Below are positions 1 to 7,020 of a stretch of DNA of 13,288 bases, piece by piece. Every line of letters begins with the position of its first letter. The stretch's first letter is position 1. A program made the position numbers and the translations under genes. Origin of the DNA: DATJLQ01 sp035509415 (GTDB lineage Bacteria; Pseudomonadota; Alphaproteobacteria; JACZXZ01); assembly GCA_035509415.1 (NCBI GenBank), contig DATJLQ010000146.1, forward strand, positions 1 to 13,288. Reading direction: 5' to 3'. Below the pieces are notes generated by a model that was given only the letters and a program-made list of their open reading frames with translations, was not told the origin of the DNA and did no database searches.

Positions 1-8
1 CAATCCGC

Positions 9-37
9 TCGACAAGACAGGGGGCCTTTGCTATACC
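9..37 (+). promoter_or_regulatory. Putative sigma-70-type promoter of the tRNA-Lys gene
   Basis: A -35-like TCGACA (9-14) and a -10-like TATACC (32-37) are separated by exactly 17 bp. The predicted transcription start, around 44-45, lies about 10 nt before the mature tRNA 5' end at 54. The stretch between the -10 box and the start is very G+C-rich, which is typical of stable-RNA promoters under stringent (ppGpp) control. The hexamers match the consensus at 5/6 and 4/6 positions. The call rests on spacing and position only, and the regulation is inferred. Confidence 0.55.
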
Positions 38-53
38 CGCTGCCTCCCGCGCG

Positions 54-129
<76 letters not shown>

Positions 130-481
130 TTTCCCGAGCGCTTCCGATCGATACACGCATCGCGCGCATTCGACGCCGCCGCGCGAAGGGGCGAGCGCGT
201 GCCGCCGGCGCAACGGCAAATCGGTCGCGCCTTATCGGCGCAAGAAATCGAGACGGTGCGAAGGCGCCATCGCGCGGCGCGCTTCGCGGTGCTCAAGCGG
301 TAATACCGCGCCGCATGTCGGCCCATTCCCGCGTGTTCGCGCGCGACCGCGATTTCGCGCTTGATCGGTGTCCGTCCGCGTCGCATTGAGAGAAGCGCAC
401 GAATCAGGGCTCGCATTCGACGCCCGATCGAGGCATGCTGAATGGCGGGGCGAACGTCCAATCAAGAAAAGAGGTGCGCGC
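130..481. other. Intergenic region without a supportable gene
   Basis: These 352 bp lie between tRNA-Lys and the binding-protein gene. Short open frames exist but are arginine/alanine-rich GC artefacts; one runs straight through the tRNA. No T-tracted terminator follows the tRNA. The most distinct structure is the 13-bp palindrome at 297-309. I see no convincing -35/-10 pair for the downstream operon, although its promoter should lie here. A GAGG Shine-Dalgarno core at 471-474 serves the gene starting at 482. Confidence 0.7.
297..309. promoter_or_regulatory. Short perfect palindrome, possible operator
   Basis: GCGGT (297-301) and ACCGC (305-309) form a perfect inverted repeat around AAT. It lies about 170 bp before the start of the transporter operon, where a regulator could bind. 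The arms are only 5 bp and do not extend outward, so chance is quite possible in DNA this rich in G+C. No regulator gene for the operon is present in the window. Confidence 0.25.
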
Positions 482-1624
482 TTGCGCTACGTCAAATTCT
501 CGCGCCGTCTTCCGGCGCTGGCCCTGGCGCTTGCGGGCTTGACGCTCGCGGCACCCGAAGGGCGCGCGGCGAATGCCGACATTCCCGTGCTCGTGCCGCT
601 CACGGGCTTCCTCTCGGTCGAGGGCGCAAGCCAACGCAACGGCGCCGTGCTTGCGCTCGAGCATCCGCCCGCGGGCGTCCATGTGCGCTACAGCGTGTCC
701 GACACCGGCACCTCGCCCGAGGTCGCGGTCAACGCGTTCGAGCGCGCGGTCGACAGCGGCAAGGCGACCGCTGTGGTCGCCACCATGTTCGGGACCCAGC
801 TTCTCGCCATGCTGCCGGTCGACCTTCGTTACAAAGTACCAATGATCACCATCTCCGGCACCGCCGCCGTGACCGAGCAGGGCAGCCCGTACATTTTCCG
901 CTTCTTTCCCGGCGATCCGCTCACCAAGGCGGCGCAGGTCTACTATGCGGTGAAACGCCTCCACATCGAGAAGCCGGCGGTGATCTATCAGACGACCGCC
1001 TACGGCCAAAGCGGCCACGTCATGATCGACGCCGCGTTGAAGCGCTACGGCATCGCGCCCGTGTTCGAGGAGGGGCTCGACATCTCGGACAAGGACATGG
1101 TGCCGGTCTTGAGCAAGGCGAAGGCGGCGGGCGCCGATTCGCTCCTGCTCCAGCTCCATAGCGGGCCGACGGCCCTCTTCATGAAGGCGGCCGCCGCGTT
1201 CAAGGTCGATGTCCCGATCGTGGCCGGCTCGGCGCTCTCGCAGCCCGCGGTCGCGGCCCTCTTGTCGCCGGCCGAGCTCAAGGGGGCATGCGCGGAAAGC
1301 GGCTCGTCGCCGCTCTCGGGCGAGACCGAGGCGATGCGCCAGTTCGTCGAGCGCTACCGGCATGCCTTCCATACCGAGCCCGATTCCTTCGCGCTCCAGC
1401 AATATGACGGCACCATGATGCTGCTCCACGGCATCGCCCAAGGGGCGGTGACGCCCGCCGAGGTGACCCATTATCTCGCGACCGCGAGCTACCGCGGCCT
1501 CGCCATGACCTACAAATCGAACGGCCACGGCGACATGGCCCATACGGCCGTGATCATCTGCTATGATGGCAAGAGCCGCGTGCCTTACGTTGCCTTGCAT
1601 TACCGGGAGGGGCAGGCCGACTGA
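482..1624 (+). CDS. Periplasmic substrate-binding protein of a Liv/HAAT-type ABC importer
   Basis: This 380-residue protein is the solute receptor for the transporter encoded downstream (Peripla_BP_6/LivJ-like fold). The start is taken as TTG 482. It has a GAGG Shine-Dalgarno 7 nt upstream, and translation from it gives a textbook Sec signal peptide: basic residues K5, R8 and R9, a Leu/Ala core at 10-24, and likely cleavage near A29-A30. The only upstream in-frame start, GTG 368, would bury the signal under 38 implausible residues. The mature protein opens with IPVLVPLTGFLS, the usual first strand and ligand loop of the family, followed by AVNAFERAVDSGKATAVV, the 'collect helix plus constant region' typical of LivJ-like proteins. 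No lipobox is seen. The next gene starts 31 bp downstream. Such receptors bind branched-chain or other amino acids, amides, urea or aromatic acids. The adjacent monooxygenase favours an aromatic acid, which is inference. Confidence 0.9.
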   Translation: MRYVKFSRRLPALALALAGLTLAAPEGRAANADIPVLVPLTGFLSVEGASQRNGAVLALEHPPAGVHVRYSVSDTGTSPEVAVNAFERAVDSGKATAVVATMFGTQLLAMLPVDLRYKVPMITISGTAAVTEQGSPYIFRFFPGDPLTKAAQVYYAVKRLHIEKPAVIYQTTAYGQSGHVMIDAALKRYGIAPVFEEGLDISDKDMVPVLSKAKAAGADSLLLQLHSGPTALFMKAAAAFKVDVPIVAGSALSQPAVAALLSPAELKGACAESGSSPLSGETEAMRQFVERYRHAFHTEPDSFALQQYDGTMMLLHGIAQGAVTPAEVTHYLATASYRGLAMTYKSNGHGDMAHTAVIICYDGKSRVPYVALHYREGQAD

Positions 1625-1655
1625 GCGGCGTCGGCGCCACCCGCGAGGGAGCCCG

Positions 1656-2576
1656 ATGATCGCGCTGCAGCTTTTGATCAACGCGCTCTCGATCGGCGCG
1701 GCCTACAGCCTGGTTGCCCTCGGCTTCGTCCTGATCCTCAACGCGACCGCGGCGGTGAATTTCGCCCAGGGCGACCTCGTCATGCTGGGCGGCTTCGTGG
1801 CCGTGACGCTCGCGGGCGCGCTTCCGGTGCCGGGGATCGTGCTGTTGCCGCTCGTGCTCGCGATCATGGCGGCGGTGGGATTGGCGCTTTCGGCGCTCGC
1901 CTATTTCCCGCTTGCGCGTCGGCCGCCCGAGACCGTGTTCATCTCGACCATCGCGGTCGGCATCGTGCTCGAGAACGGGGCGACCCTCTTCTTCGGGCCC
2001 GAGCCGAAGGCCGCACCGGCACTTTGGCGCGGCGGCGACTTCGACCTCGGCTCGCTGGTGGTGAGCCGCCAATCGATCGCGATCGTCGCGAGTGCCGCAC
2101 TCCTCATCCTGCTTCTCCACGGGCTCTTCGCCCATACCCAGTTCGGGCGCCGCCTGCGCGCGACGGCGCAGGATCGCGACATGGCGGCTTCCCTCGGCGT
2201 GCCGGTCGCGCGCATGATCGCAATCACCTTCGCGCTCGGCGCGGCACTCGCGGGGGCGGCCGGCCTCTTGCTCGCGAACAGCTTCTTCGTGACCCCGACC
2301 GACGGCACCAACTACGTGCTCAAGGCCTATATCGCGGCCGCGATCGGCGGCTGGGGCAGCGTTCCGGGTGCGGTGCTGGGGGCACTCCTGATCGCACTCT
2401 TCGAAGTGGTCTATCCCGCGATCCCGGCGCTCGTCCCGGCCCTCGGCCACGGCATCTATGCCGAGACGATCTTCTCCCAGACCAGCGCAACCATCCTTCT
2501 CGACCTCGCGATCCTCGCGATCCTCATGGTCCGGCCGCGCGGGATTTTCGGCGACGCGGCGCGCACGCGGCCATGA
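1656..2576 (+). CDS. livH: LivH-type ABC transporter permease
   Basis: This 306-residue inner-membrane protein is one half of the transport channel of a branched-chain amino acid-type importer. ATG 1656 has a GAGGGA Shine-Dalgarno at 1645-1650. The N-terminus (ALSIGAAYSLVALGF, residues 10-24) and the block AAVNFAQGDLVMLGGF (32-47) are characteristic of LivH. Further hydrophobic helices lie around 62-85, 93-113, 139-158, 187-208, 223-255 and 278-292. The cytoplasmic coupling-type segment ARMIAITFALGAALAGAAG (185-203) and the GGWGSVPGAVLGALL stretch (231-245) are also conserved in the family. The protein ends with VRPRGIFG, the usual C-terminal motif. Its stop overlaps the next ATG (ATGA, 2573-2576), so the two genes are translationally coupled. 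The symbol reflects family, not proven substrate. Confidence 0.92.
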   Translation: MIALQLLINALSIGAAYSLVALGFVLILNATAAVNFAQGDLVMLGGFVAVTLAGALPVPGIVLLPLVLAIMAAVGLALSALAYFPLARRPPETVFISTIAVGIVLENGATLFFGPEPKAAPALWRGGDFDLGSLVVSRQSIAIVASAALLILLLHGLFAHTQFGRRLRATAQDRDMAASLGVPVARMIAITFALGAALAGAAGLLLANSFFVTPTDGTNYVLKAYIAAAIGGWGSVPGAVLGALLIALFEVVYPAIPALVPALGHGIYAETIFSQTSATILLDLAILAILMVRPRGIFGDAARTRP

Positions 2577-4360
2577 TCGCGCGCGCGCTCCGCGACGTCG
2601 ATTTCCAGCTCGCGCTCGGCGCGGCGGCGCTCGCCTTCTACGCGCTCGCCTTCGCCTCGCCCTACGGCGTCCATGTGCTCGAGATCGCCGGCATCTACGC
2701 GCTCCTCGCCCTCGGCTATCAATTCATCTTCGGCTATGCCGGCGCACTCTCGCTCGCCCAGGGCGCCTTCATGGGCTTGGGCGCCTACGTCTCGGGCATT
2801 CTCGCGGTGCGCTACGGCATCGGCTTCGAGGCGAGCCTGCCCGCGAGCGTCGCGGCGCCGATGCTGCTCGCGTCTCTGGTCGCGGTGCCGGTGCTGCGCC
2901 TCGAGACCCATTATTTCGCGCTCGCGACCCTGATCGTGGCGCAGATCGTCCTTCTGATCGCGATCCAATGGGTCTCGGTCACGGGCGGCGCGAACGGGCT
3001 CGCGGGCGTGGATGGGTTGGCGCTGCTCGGCCGGCCGCTCGACCCGGGTTGGCCGTCGCTCGTTCTCGTGTGGGCCACGGTGGCGCTCGGCGCATTGCTC
3101 TCGCGCCAGTTCGCGCGCGGTGCCGGGGGCCAGGCCTTCGCCCTCGCGCGCCACGACCCGGCCGCCGCCGCCTCGATCGGCCTCGACGTGGGCAGGCTGC
3201 GCTTCGCGGCCTTCCTCGCGAGCGGGGCCTATGCCGGGCTTGCGGGCGCCTTCTACGTGCACACGATCCAGGTCGTCGCGCCCGACACGCTCGAGCTCCC
3301 GGCGATGGTGACCTGCCTCACCATCGCGGTCGTGGGCGGGCGCTGCCGCGTCGCGGGCGCCATTGCCGCGGCATTGCTGGTGATCGAGCTCCCGGAATGG
3401 TTCCGGGCCCTCGATGCCTATCGCCTGATCGGCTACGGCGCGATGCTGCTGGTCGTGATCGTGCTGGCGCCGGACGGACTCGTCGCCGCGTGGGAGCGGC
3501 TCCTGGCGCGGCTTTGGCCCGCGACGCGCGCGATGCCGGCGCGGCCCGCGCCGCTTCCCATGCCACGCCCGCGCGCGGCCGCGGCGGCTCGCACGCCGCT
3601 CCTCGAGATCGAAAGCGTTTCGAAGCGCTTCGGCGGTATCCAGGCGCTCGACGGCGTCTCGCTCGCCGTCGCGGAAGGCGAGCGCCTCGGGCTCATCGGG
3701 CCCAACGGCTCGGGGAAGACGACGCTGGTCAATCTCGTCTCGGGGATCTATCGCCCGGACGCCGGGCGCATCCTGTTCGCCGCTCGCGACCTTGCCGGCA
3801 CGACGCAGGACGCGCGCGCCCGCGTGGGCATCGCGCGCACGTTCCAAAACGCCTCGCTCGTGGGCGAGCTCAGCGCCCTCGACAATGTCGCGGTCGCGCG
3901 CGGGGCGCGGGATTTTGGACTCGTCGCGGCGCTCGCGACCGGACGGCGCGATTTGCGGCTCGAGCGCGCGCGCGGCGAGGCGATGGCGCTTCTCGACGCC
4001 ATGGGAGCGGGGTCGGTCGCGCTCGTGCCGACGTCGGCCCTTGCCTATGGCGACCGGCGCCGGGTCGAGCTCGCGCGCGCGCTGGCGGCCGAGCCGCGCC
4101 TTCTGCTGCTCGACGAGCCGGCCGCGGGCTTGAGCGAGGCCGAGCAGGCCGATCTTGCGCGCCGCCTCAAGGCCGCGATCGAGGGCTCGATCACGCTGGT
4201 CGCGATCGAGCACAATATTCCGTTCCTCGCCTCACTGGTCGACCGGCTCGCCTGCCTCGACGAAGGGAAGCTCATCGCCCAGGGGACGCCCGCCGAGATG
4301 CGGCGCGACGCGCGCGTGATCGAGGCCTATCTTGGGACAGCCGAGGCGGTTGCGTCATGA
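2573..4360 (+). CDS. LivM-LivG fusion: ABC permease and ATPase in one polypeptide
   Basis: This 595-residue protein fuses the second permease and the first ATPase of the importer. Residues 1 to about 315 are LivM-like and multi-spanning, with GYQFIFGYAGALSLAQGAF (48-66), TGGANGLAG (137-145) and the coupling block SIGLDVGRLRFAAFLASG (201-218). A Pro/Ala/Arg-rich linker (about 316-343) follows, then LivG from 344. The ATPase has Walker A GPNGSGKTT (376-384), an LAYGD signature around 490-494, Walker B LLLLDEP with D514 and catalytic E515, and switch His H547. All are intact, so it should hydrolyse ATP. LivM and LivG are separate proteins in E. coli; fusions are known in alphaproteobacteria. The frame is open throughout the linker with no slip needed, so the fusion looks genuine. 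Start ATG 2573 overlaps the livH stop; the stop overlaps the livF start (ATGA, 4357-4360). One oddity is a weak form of the LivM C-terminal Gly motif, GGRCRVAG at 255-262. Confidence 0.92.
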   Translation: MIARALRDVDFQLALGAAALAFYALAFASPYGVHVLEIAGIYALLALGYQFIFGYAGALSLAQGAFMGLGAYVSGILAVRYGIGFEASLPASVAAPMLLASLVAVPVLRLETHYFALATLIVAQIVLLIAIQWVSVTGGANGLAGVDGLALLGRPLDPGWPSLVLVWATVALGALLSRQFARGAGGQAFALARHDPAAAASIGLDVGRLRFAAFLASGAYAGLAGAFYVHTIQVVAPDTLELPAMVTCLTIAVVGGRCRVAGAIAAALLVIELPEWFRALDAYRLIGYGAMLLVVIVLAPDGLVAAWERLLARLWPATRAMPARPAPLPMPRPRAAAAARTPLLEIESVSKRFGGIQALDGVSLAVAEGERLGLIGPNGSGKTTLVNLVSGIYRPDAGRILFAARDLAGTTQDARARVGIARTFQNASLVGELSALDNVAVARGARDFGLVAALATGRRDLRLERARGEAMALLDAMGAGSVALVPTSALAYGDRRRVELARALAAEPRLLLLDEPAAGLSEAEQADLARRLKAAIEGSITLVAIEHNIPFLASLVDRLACLDEGKLIAQGTPAEMRRDARVIEAYLGTAEAVAS

Positions 4361-5067
4361 GCGCCGCGTTGCTCGCGATCGAGGGACTTTCGGCCGACTA
4401 TGGCGGCACGGCGGCGCTCGAACGCATCGATCTGGCGCTCGAGGCGGGGGCCGCGACGGCCCTTCTCGGCGCCAACGGCTCGGGGAAATCGACGCTCCTC
4501 AAGGCGATCCTCGGCGCGGTGCCCGCGCGCGCGGGGAGGGTGCTTTTCGACGGCGCCGACGTGACCGCGCTCGCGCCCGAGAAACGCGCGCGGCTCGGCC
4601 TCGGCTATGCGCCCGAGGGGCGGCGCGTCTTCCCCGGCCTCTCGGTGCGCGAAAATCTCCTGGTCGCATCGTGGGAGGGACGCGCCCGGCGCGCGGCACG
4701 CCTCGCCGAGATGCTCGCGCTCTTTCCCGTACTCGCCGAGCGCGCGCGCGACGCCGCTTGGCAACTTTCGGGCGGCCAGCAGCAGATGCTTTCGCTCGCT
4801 CGCGCGCTCATGAATCGGCCGCGTCTCCTGCTGCTCGACGAGCCGACCCTCGGCCTTTCGCCGCGCTTGACCGAGGCACTCTTCGGGCGCATTCCTCAAA
4901 TCGTCGCCAGCGGAACCGCGATCCTGCTCGCCGAGCAAAACGTCGCCAAGGCCCTCGCGGTCTGCGATCATGGGGTCGTGCTCAAGCTCGGGCGCGTGGC
5001 GGCGCGCGGGACCGCCGCGTCCCTCGCGCGCGACCCCGCGGTCGAGGCGGCGTTCCTCGGCGGCTGA
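4357..5067 (+). CDS. livF: LivF-type ABC transporter ATPase
   Basis: This 236-residue cytoplasmic ATPase is the second nucleotide-binding subunit and would pair with the LivG half of the preceding fusion protein. Walker A is GANGSGKST (38-46), the signature LSGGQQQ (137-143), and Walker B LLLLDEP (157-163) with D161 and E162. The family's AEQN (192-195) puts Gln at the switch-His position. The APEGRRVFPGLSVRENL stretch (85-101) is diagnostic of LivF as opposed to LivG. Length matches the usual 233-240 residues. The ATG overlaps the upstream stop by 4 bp, indicating coupling. After the stop, 41 bp with a strong GGGAGGAG Shine-Dalgarno-like block lead to the monooxygenase gene. Confidence 0.93.
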   Translation: MSAALLAIEGLSADYGGTAALERIDLALEAGAATALLGANGSGKSTLLKAILGAVPARAGRVLFDGADVTALAPEKRARLGLGYAPEGRRVFPGLSVRENLLVASWEGRARRAARLAEMLALFPVLAERARDAAWQLSGGQQQMLSLARALMNRPRLLLLDEPTLGLSPRLTEALFGRIPQIVASGTAILLAEQNVAKALAVCDHGVVLKLGRVAARGTAASLARDPAVEAAFLGG

Positions 5068-5108
5068 GGCACGCTCGAGAAAAATTCACGCGTTGGGAGG
5101 AGTTGAGG

Positions 5109-6314
5109 ATGGCCGGAGACGAGAGGCGACGCATCGTGATCGCGGGGGGCGGCATCGGCGGCTTGGCGACCGCCCTCGGCGTCGCGCAGAAGGGCTTCGC
5201 CGCGATCGTGCTCGAGAAGTCGCGCGAGCTGGGCGAGATCGGCGCCGGCATCCAGCTCGGCCCCAACGCGTTCCACGCCTTCGACTATCTCGGCGTGGGC
5301 GACGCCGCGCGCGCGATGGCGGTCTATATCGACCGGCTCAGGCTCATGGACGCGATGACGGGCGACGAGATCACCCACATCGACCTCGGCGACAAGTTCC
5401 GCGCGCGCTTCAAGAATCCCTACGCGGTGGTGCACCGGGGCGATCTTTACGGCGTGTTCCTGAAAGCCTGCCGCGCGCGGCCCGAAATCGAGCTCCGGAC
5501 CTCGAGCGAGGTCGTGTCCTACAGCCAGGACGAGCGCTCGGCCGCGGCGCATCTGGCGTCGGGCGAGGAGGTGCGGGGGGCGGCGCTCATCGGCGCGGAC
5601 GGGCTCTGGTCCAACGTCCGGAAGCAGCTCCTGGGCGATGGCGCGCCGCGCGTCTCGGGCCATACCACGTTCCGCTCCGTGATCCCGACCGAGCGCATGG
5701 CCGAGGATCTGCGCTGGAACGCGGCGACGCTTTGGGCCGGGCCGAAATGCCACCTGGTCCATTACCCGCTCTCGGGCTGGAAAGTGTTCAACCTCGTCGT
5801 CACCTGCCACAACGACGCGCCCGAGCCGGTCGCGGGGAAGCCGGTGTCCCATGACGAGGTGATGAAGGGCTTCAGCCACATCAGCAAGAAGGCGCTCCAG
5901 ATCATCGAGATCGGCACCAACTGGAAGCTCTGGGTGCTGTGCGACCGCGAGCCGGTCGCGACCTGGACCGAGGGACGCGTGGCGCTCTTGGGCGACGCGG
6001 CGCATCCGATGCTGCAATACATGGCGCAAGGGGCCTGCATGGCGATGGAGGACGCGGTCTGCCTCGCCCATATGCTCGAAGCCCATCCGGGCAACGTCGA
6101 GAAGGCGCTCGCGGCGTACCGGGATTTGCGCGTCGTGCGCACCGGCCGCGTCGTGCTGCACAGCCGGGCGCTGGGCGACCACGTGTTCCATCCTGACGGC
6201 GTCCACGCCCTCGTGCGCAACGCGATCATGCGCTCGCGCTCGTCGGAGGATTGGTACGACACGCTCGAATGGATCTACGGCGGTACCGGCCTGAGCGGCG
6301 ATAAGACGTTCTGA
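5109..6314 (+). CDS. FAD-dependent monooxygenase, probable 3-hydroxybenzoate 6-monooxygenase
   Basis: This 401-residue soluble class A flavoprotein monooxygenase probably converts 3-hydroxybenzoate to gentisate with NAD(P)H and O2. The FAD-binding GGGIGG lies at 13-18, the DG motif at 164-165 (IGADGLWSNVR), and the GD motif at 295-296 (LLGDAAHPMLQYMAQGA). H215, Y219 and Q303 sit at positions that match, with a constant offset of two, the active-site His213, Tyr217 and Gln301 I recall for the Rhodococcus jostii enzyme. The HP-x-LQY-x-x-GA string and the C-terminal HPDG...RNAIMR...WYDTLEWIY pattern also fit that group better than salicylate 1-hydroxylase. It is spaced 41 bp from livF on the same strand and is presumably co-transcribed with the importer. 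No gentisate dioxygenase or later ring-cleavage gene is in the window. Another hydroxybenzoate or a heteroaromatic acid as substrate cannot be excluded. Confidence 0.8.
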   Translation: MAGDERRRIVIAGGGIGGLATALGVAQKGFAAIVLEKSRELGEIGAGIQLGPNAFHAFDYLGVGDAARAMAVYIDRLRLMDAMTGDEITHIDLGDKFRARFKNPYAVVHRGDLYGVFLKACRARPEIELRTSSEVVSYSQDERSAAAHLASGEEVRGAALIGADGLWSNVRKQLLGDGAPRVSGHTTFRSVIPTERMAEDLRWNAATLWAGPKCHLVHYPLSGWKVFNLVVTCHNDAPEPVAGKPVSHDEVMKGFSHISKKALQIIEIGTNWKLWVLCDREPVATWTEGRVALLGDAAHPMLQYMAQGACMAMEDAVCLAHMLEAHPGNVEKALAAYRDLRVVRTGRVVLHSRALGDHVFHPDGVHALVRNAIMRSRSSEDWYDTLEWIYGGTGLSGDKTF

Positions 6315-6319
6315 GCGCG

Positions 6320-6350
6320 GCCGCGGGATGCGCCTTATGCGGCGCGCGGC
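6320..6350 (+). terminator. Possible hairpin between convergent operons
   Basis: Immediately after the monooxygenase stop, GCCGC (6320-6324) can pair with GCGGC (6346-6350). GCGCC (6330-6334) can pair with GGCGC (6341-6345) around a 6-nt loop, with a 5-nt bulge on the left arm. It overlaps the 3' end of higA. There is no T-tract, so intrinsic termination is uncertain, and GC-rich DNA forms such stems readily. Confidence 0.25.
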
Positions 6351-6694
6351 TTGACCGAGCGGAGGATCGCACGGCCATGAATGCGCCGCGCGGCCTCGAG
6401 ATCGTGCTGCGCCTGCAACCCGAGCCAGAATGCGGCACTCGTGCCGAAGAAGCGCGCGAGGCGGAGCGCGGTCTCGGCCGTGATTGCGCGCCGGCCCCGG
6501 ACGATGTCGTTGACGCGGGTGCGCGGCACGCCGAGCGCCGCCGCGAGCGCGTAGATGCTCATGCCGAGGGGGACGAGGAAATCGGCGCGCAGGACGGCGC
6601 CGGGATGGATCGGTCCGACGGGCTTGGAGCGGCGGTCGATCAGGTCGGAAAAATCGACCCGTCCGGCTTCGACATGCTCGCGGCGAATGGTCAT
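6335..6694 (-). CDS. higA: HigA-family antitoxin (XRE-type DNA-binding protein)
   Basis: This 119-residue antitoxin should bind and neutralise the upstream toxin and repress the module's promoter. The core runs from GPIHPG (27-32) through FLVPLGMSIYALAAALGVPRTRVNDIV (39-65) to ITAETALRLARFFGTSAAFW (71-90). This is the classic HigA helix-turn-helix block with the 'FGTS..FW' tail, followed by LQAQHDLEAAR. About 26 residues before GPIHPG (including VDFSDLIDRRSKPV) are extra compared with the shortest HigA proteins. ATG 6694 was chosen because it overlaps the toxin stop (ATGA, 6694-6691) and upstream sequence in frame is toxin-coding. Order toxin then antitoxin is the usual higBA order, the reverse of most type II pairs. 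Confidence 0.9.
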   Translation of the reverse strand: MTIRREHVEAGRVDFSDLIDRRSKPVGPIHPGAVLRADFLVPLGMSIYALAAALGVPRTRVNDIVRGRRAITAETALRLARFFGTSAAFWLGLQAQHDLEAARRIHGRAILRSVKPRAA

Positions 6695-6984
6695 CGCTGG
6701 CCTCGATGATAATCGTAAAATTCGACGTCGAAGGCGTCGCCACCGCGCCACGCGAAGCAAAGGCGCCATTGGTCGTTGACGCGCACGCTCCACTGTCCCA
6801 GCCGATCGCCCTTCAGCGCCTCGAGGCGATTTCCCGGCGGGGCGCGCAGATCGCGAATGTCGGTCGCCGAATTCAGGGCCACGAGCTTGGCGCGGGCCCG
6901 CCGGCGCAAATTCGCCGGGACACCCTTGATCGGCACGTCCGCGAAGAGAGCTGCGGTCCGGCGATCGGCGAAAGTGCGGATCAC
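6691..6984 (-). CDS. higB: HigB-family toxin (RelE-superfamily mRNA interferase)
   Basis: This 97-residue protein is predicted to be a ribosome-dependent mRNA endonuclease held inactive by HigA. It opens MIRTFADRRTAALFAD, matching the usual HigB N-terminus. It continues through PPGNRLEALKGDR (49-61) and QWSVRVNDQWRLCF (64-77) to the conserved C-terminal DYH (91-93), equivalent to the Asp-Tyr-His active-site group of HigB. K58, R68 and R74 are also in family positions, so the toxin looks intact. GTG 6984 is preferred over an upstream in-frame TTG at 7020. It gives the normal family length, and the TTG coincides with the -35 box of the candidate promoter. No Shine-Dalgarno precedes either start. 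If the promoter at 6992-7020 is correct, the mRNA would be essentially leaderless. Confidence 0.87.
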   Translation of the reverse strand: MIRTFADRRTAALFADVPIKGVPANLRRRARAKLVALNSATDIRDLRAPPGNRLEALKGDRLGQWSVRVNDQWRLCFAWRGGDAFDVEFYDYHRGQR

Positions 6985-6991
6985 GCGCGAA

Positions 6992-7020
6992 AGACTAGCG
7001 CGGGCGATGCGTACCGTCAA
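6992..7020 (-). promoter_or_regulatory. Putative promoter of higBA
   Basis: Read on the minus strand, TTGACG (7020-7015; 5/6 to the -35 consensus) and TAGTCT (6997-6992; 3/6 to the -10 consensus) are 17 bp apart. Transcription would begin around 6985-6984, at or one base before the higB GTG codon. The -35 box lies inside the 7007-7031 palindrome, so a protein bound there would block RNA polymerase. Confidence 0.5.

Noticed and set aside
361..390. TTGATC ... ATTGAG as a promoter for the transporter operon
   Set aside because: The -10-like hexamer is too poor and the 18-bp spacing unremarkable; chance is the simpler explanation.
404..1681. 425-codon minus-strand frame opposite the binding protein gene
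   Set aside because: It has no conserved motif and exactly mirrors the coding span of the binding protein; the plus-strand product has a signal peptide and family motifs.
2456..4213. 585-codon open frame on the minus strand opposite livH-livMG
   Set aside because: It is Arg/Glu/His-rich low-complexity translation with no recognisable motif, antisense to clear transporter genes. Long antisense frames are expected from the strong G/C third-position bias.
5109..6314. Salicylate 1-hydroxylase as the primary call for the monooxygenase
   Set aside because: The LQY motif after the GDAAHP element and the His/Tyr/Gln active-site set fit 3-hydroxybenzoate 6-monooxygenase better, though only an assay can settle the substrate.
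4968..6743. 591-codon open frame on the minus strand opposite the monooxygenase gene
   Set aside because: Its composition is a GC-bias shadow and it overlaps both the well-supported monooxygenase and higA in another frame.
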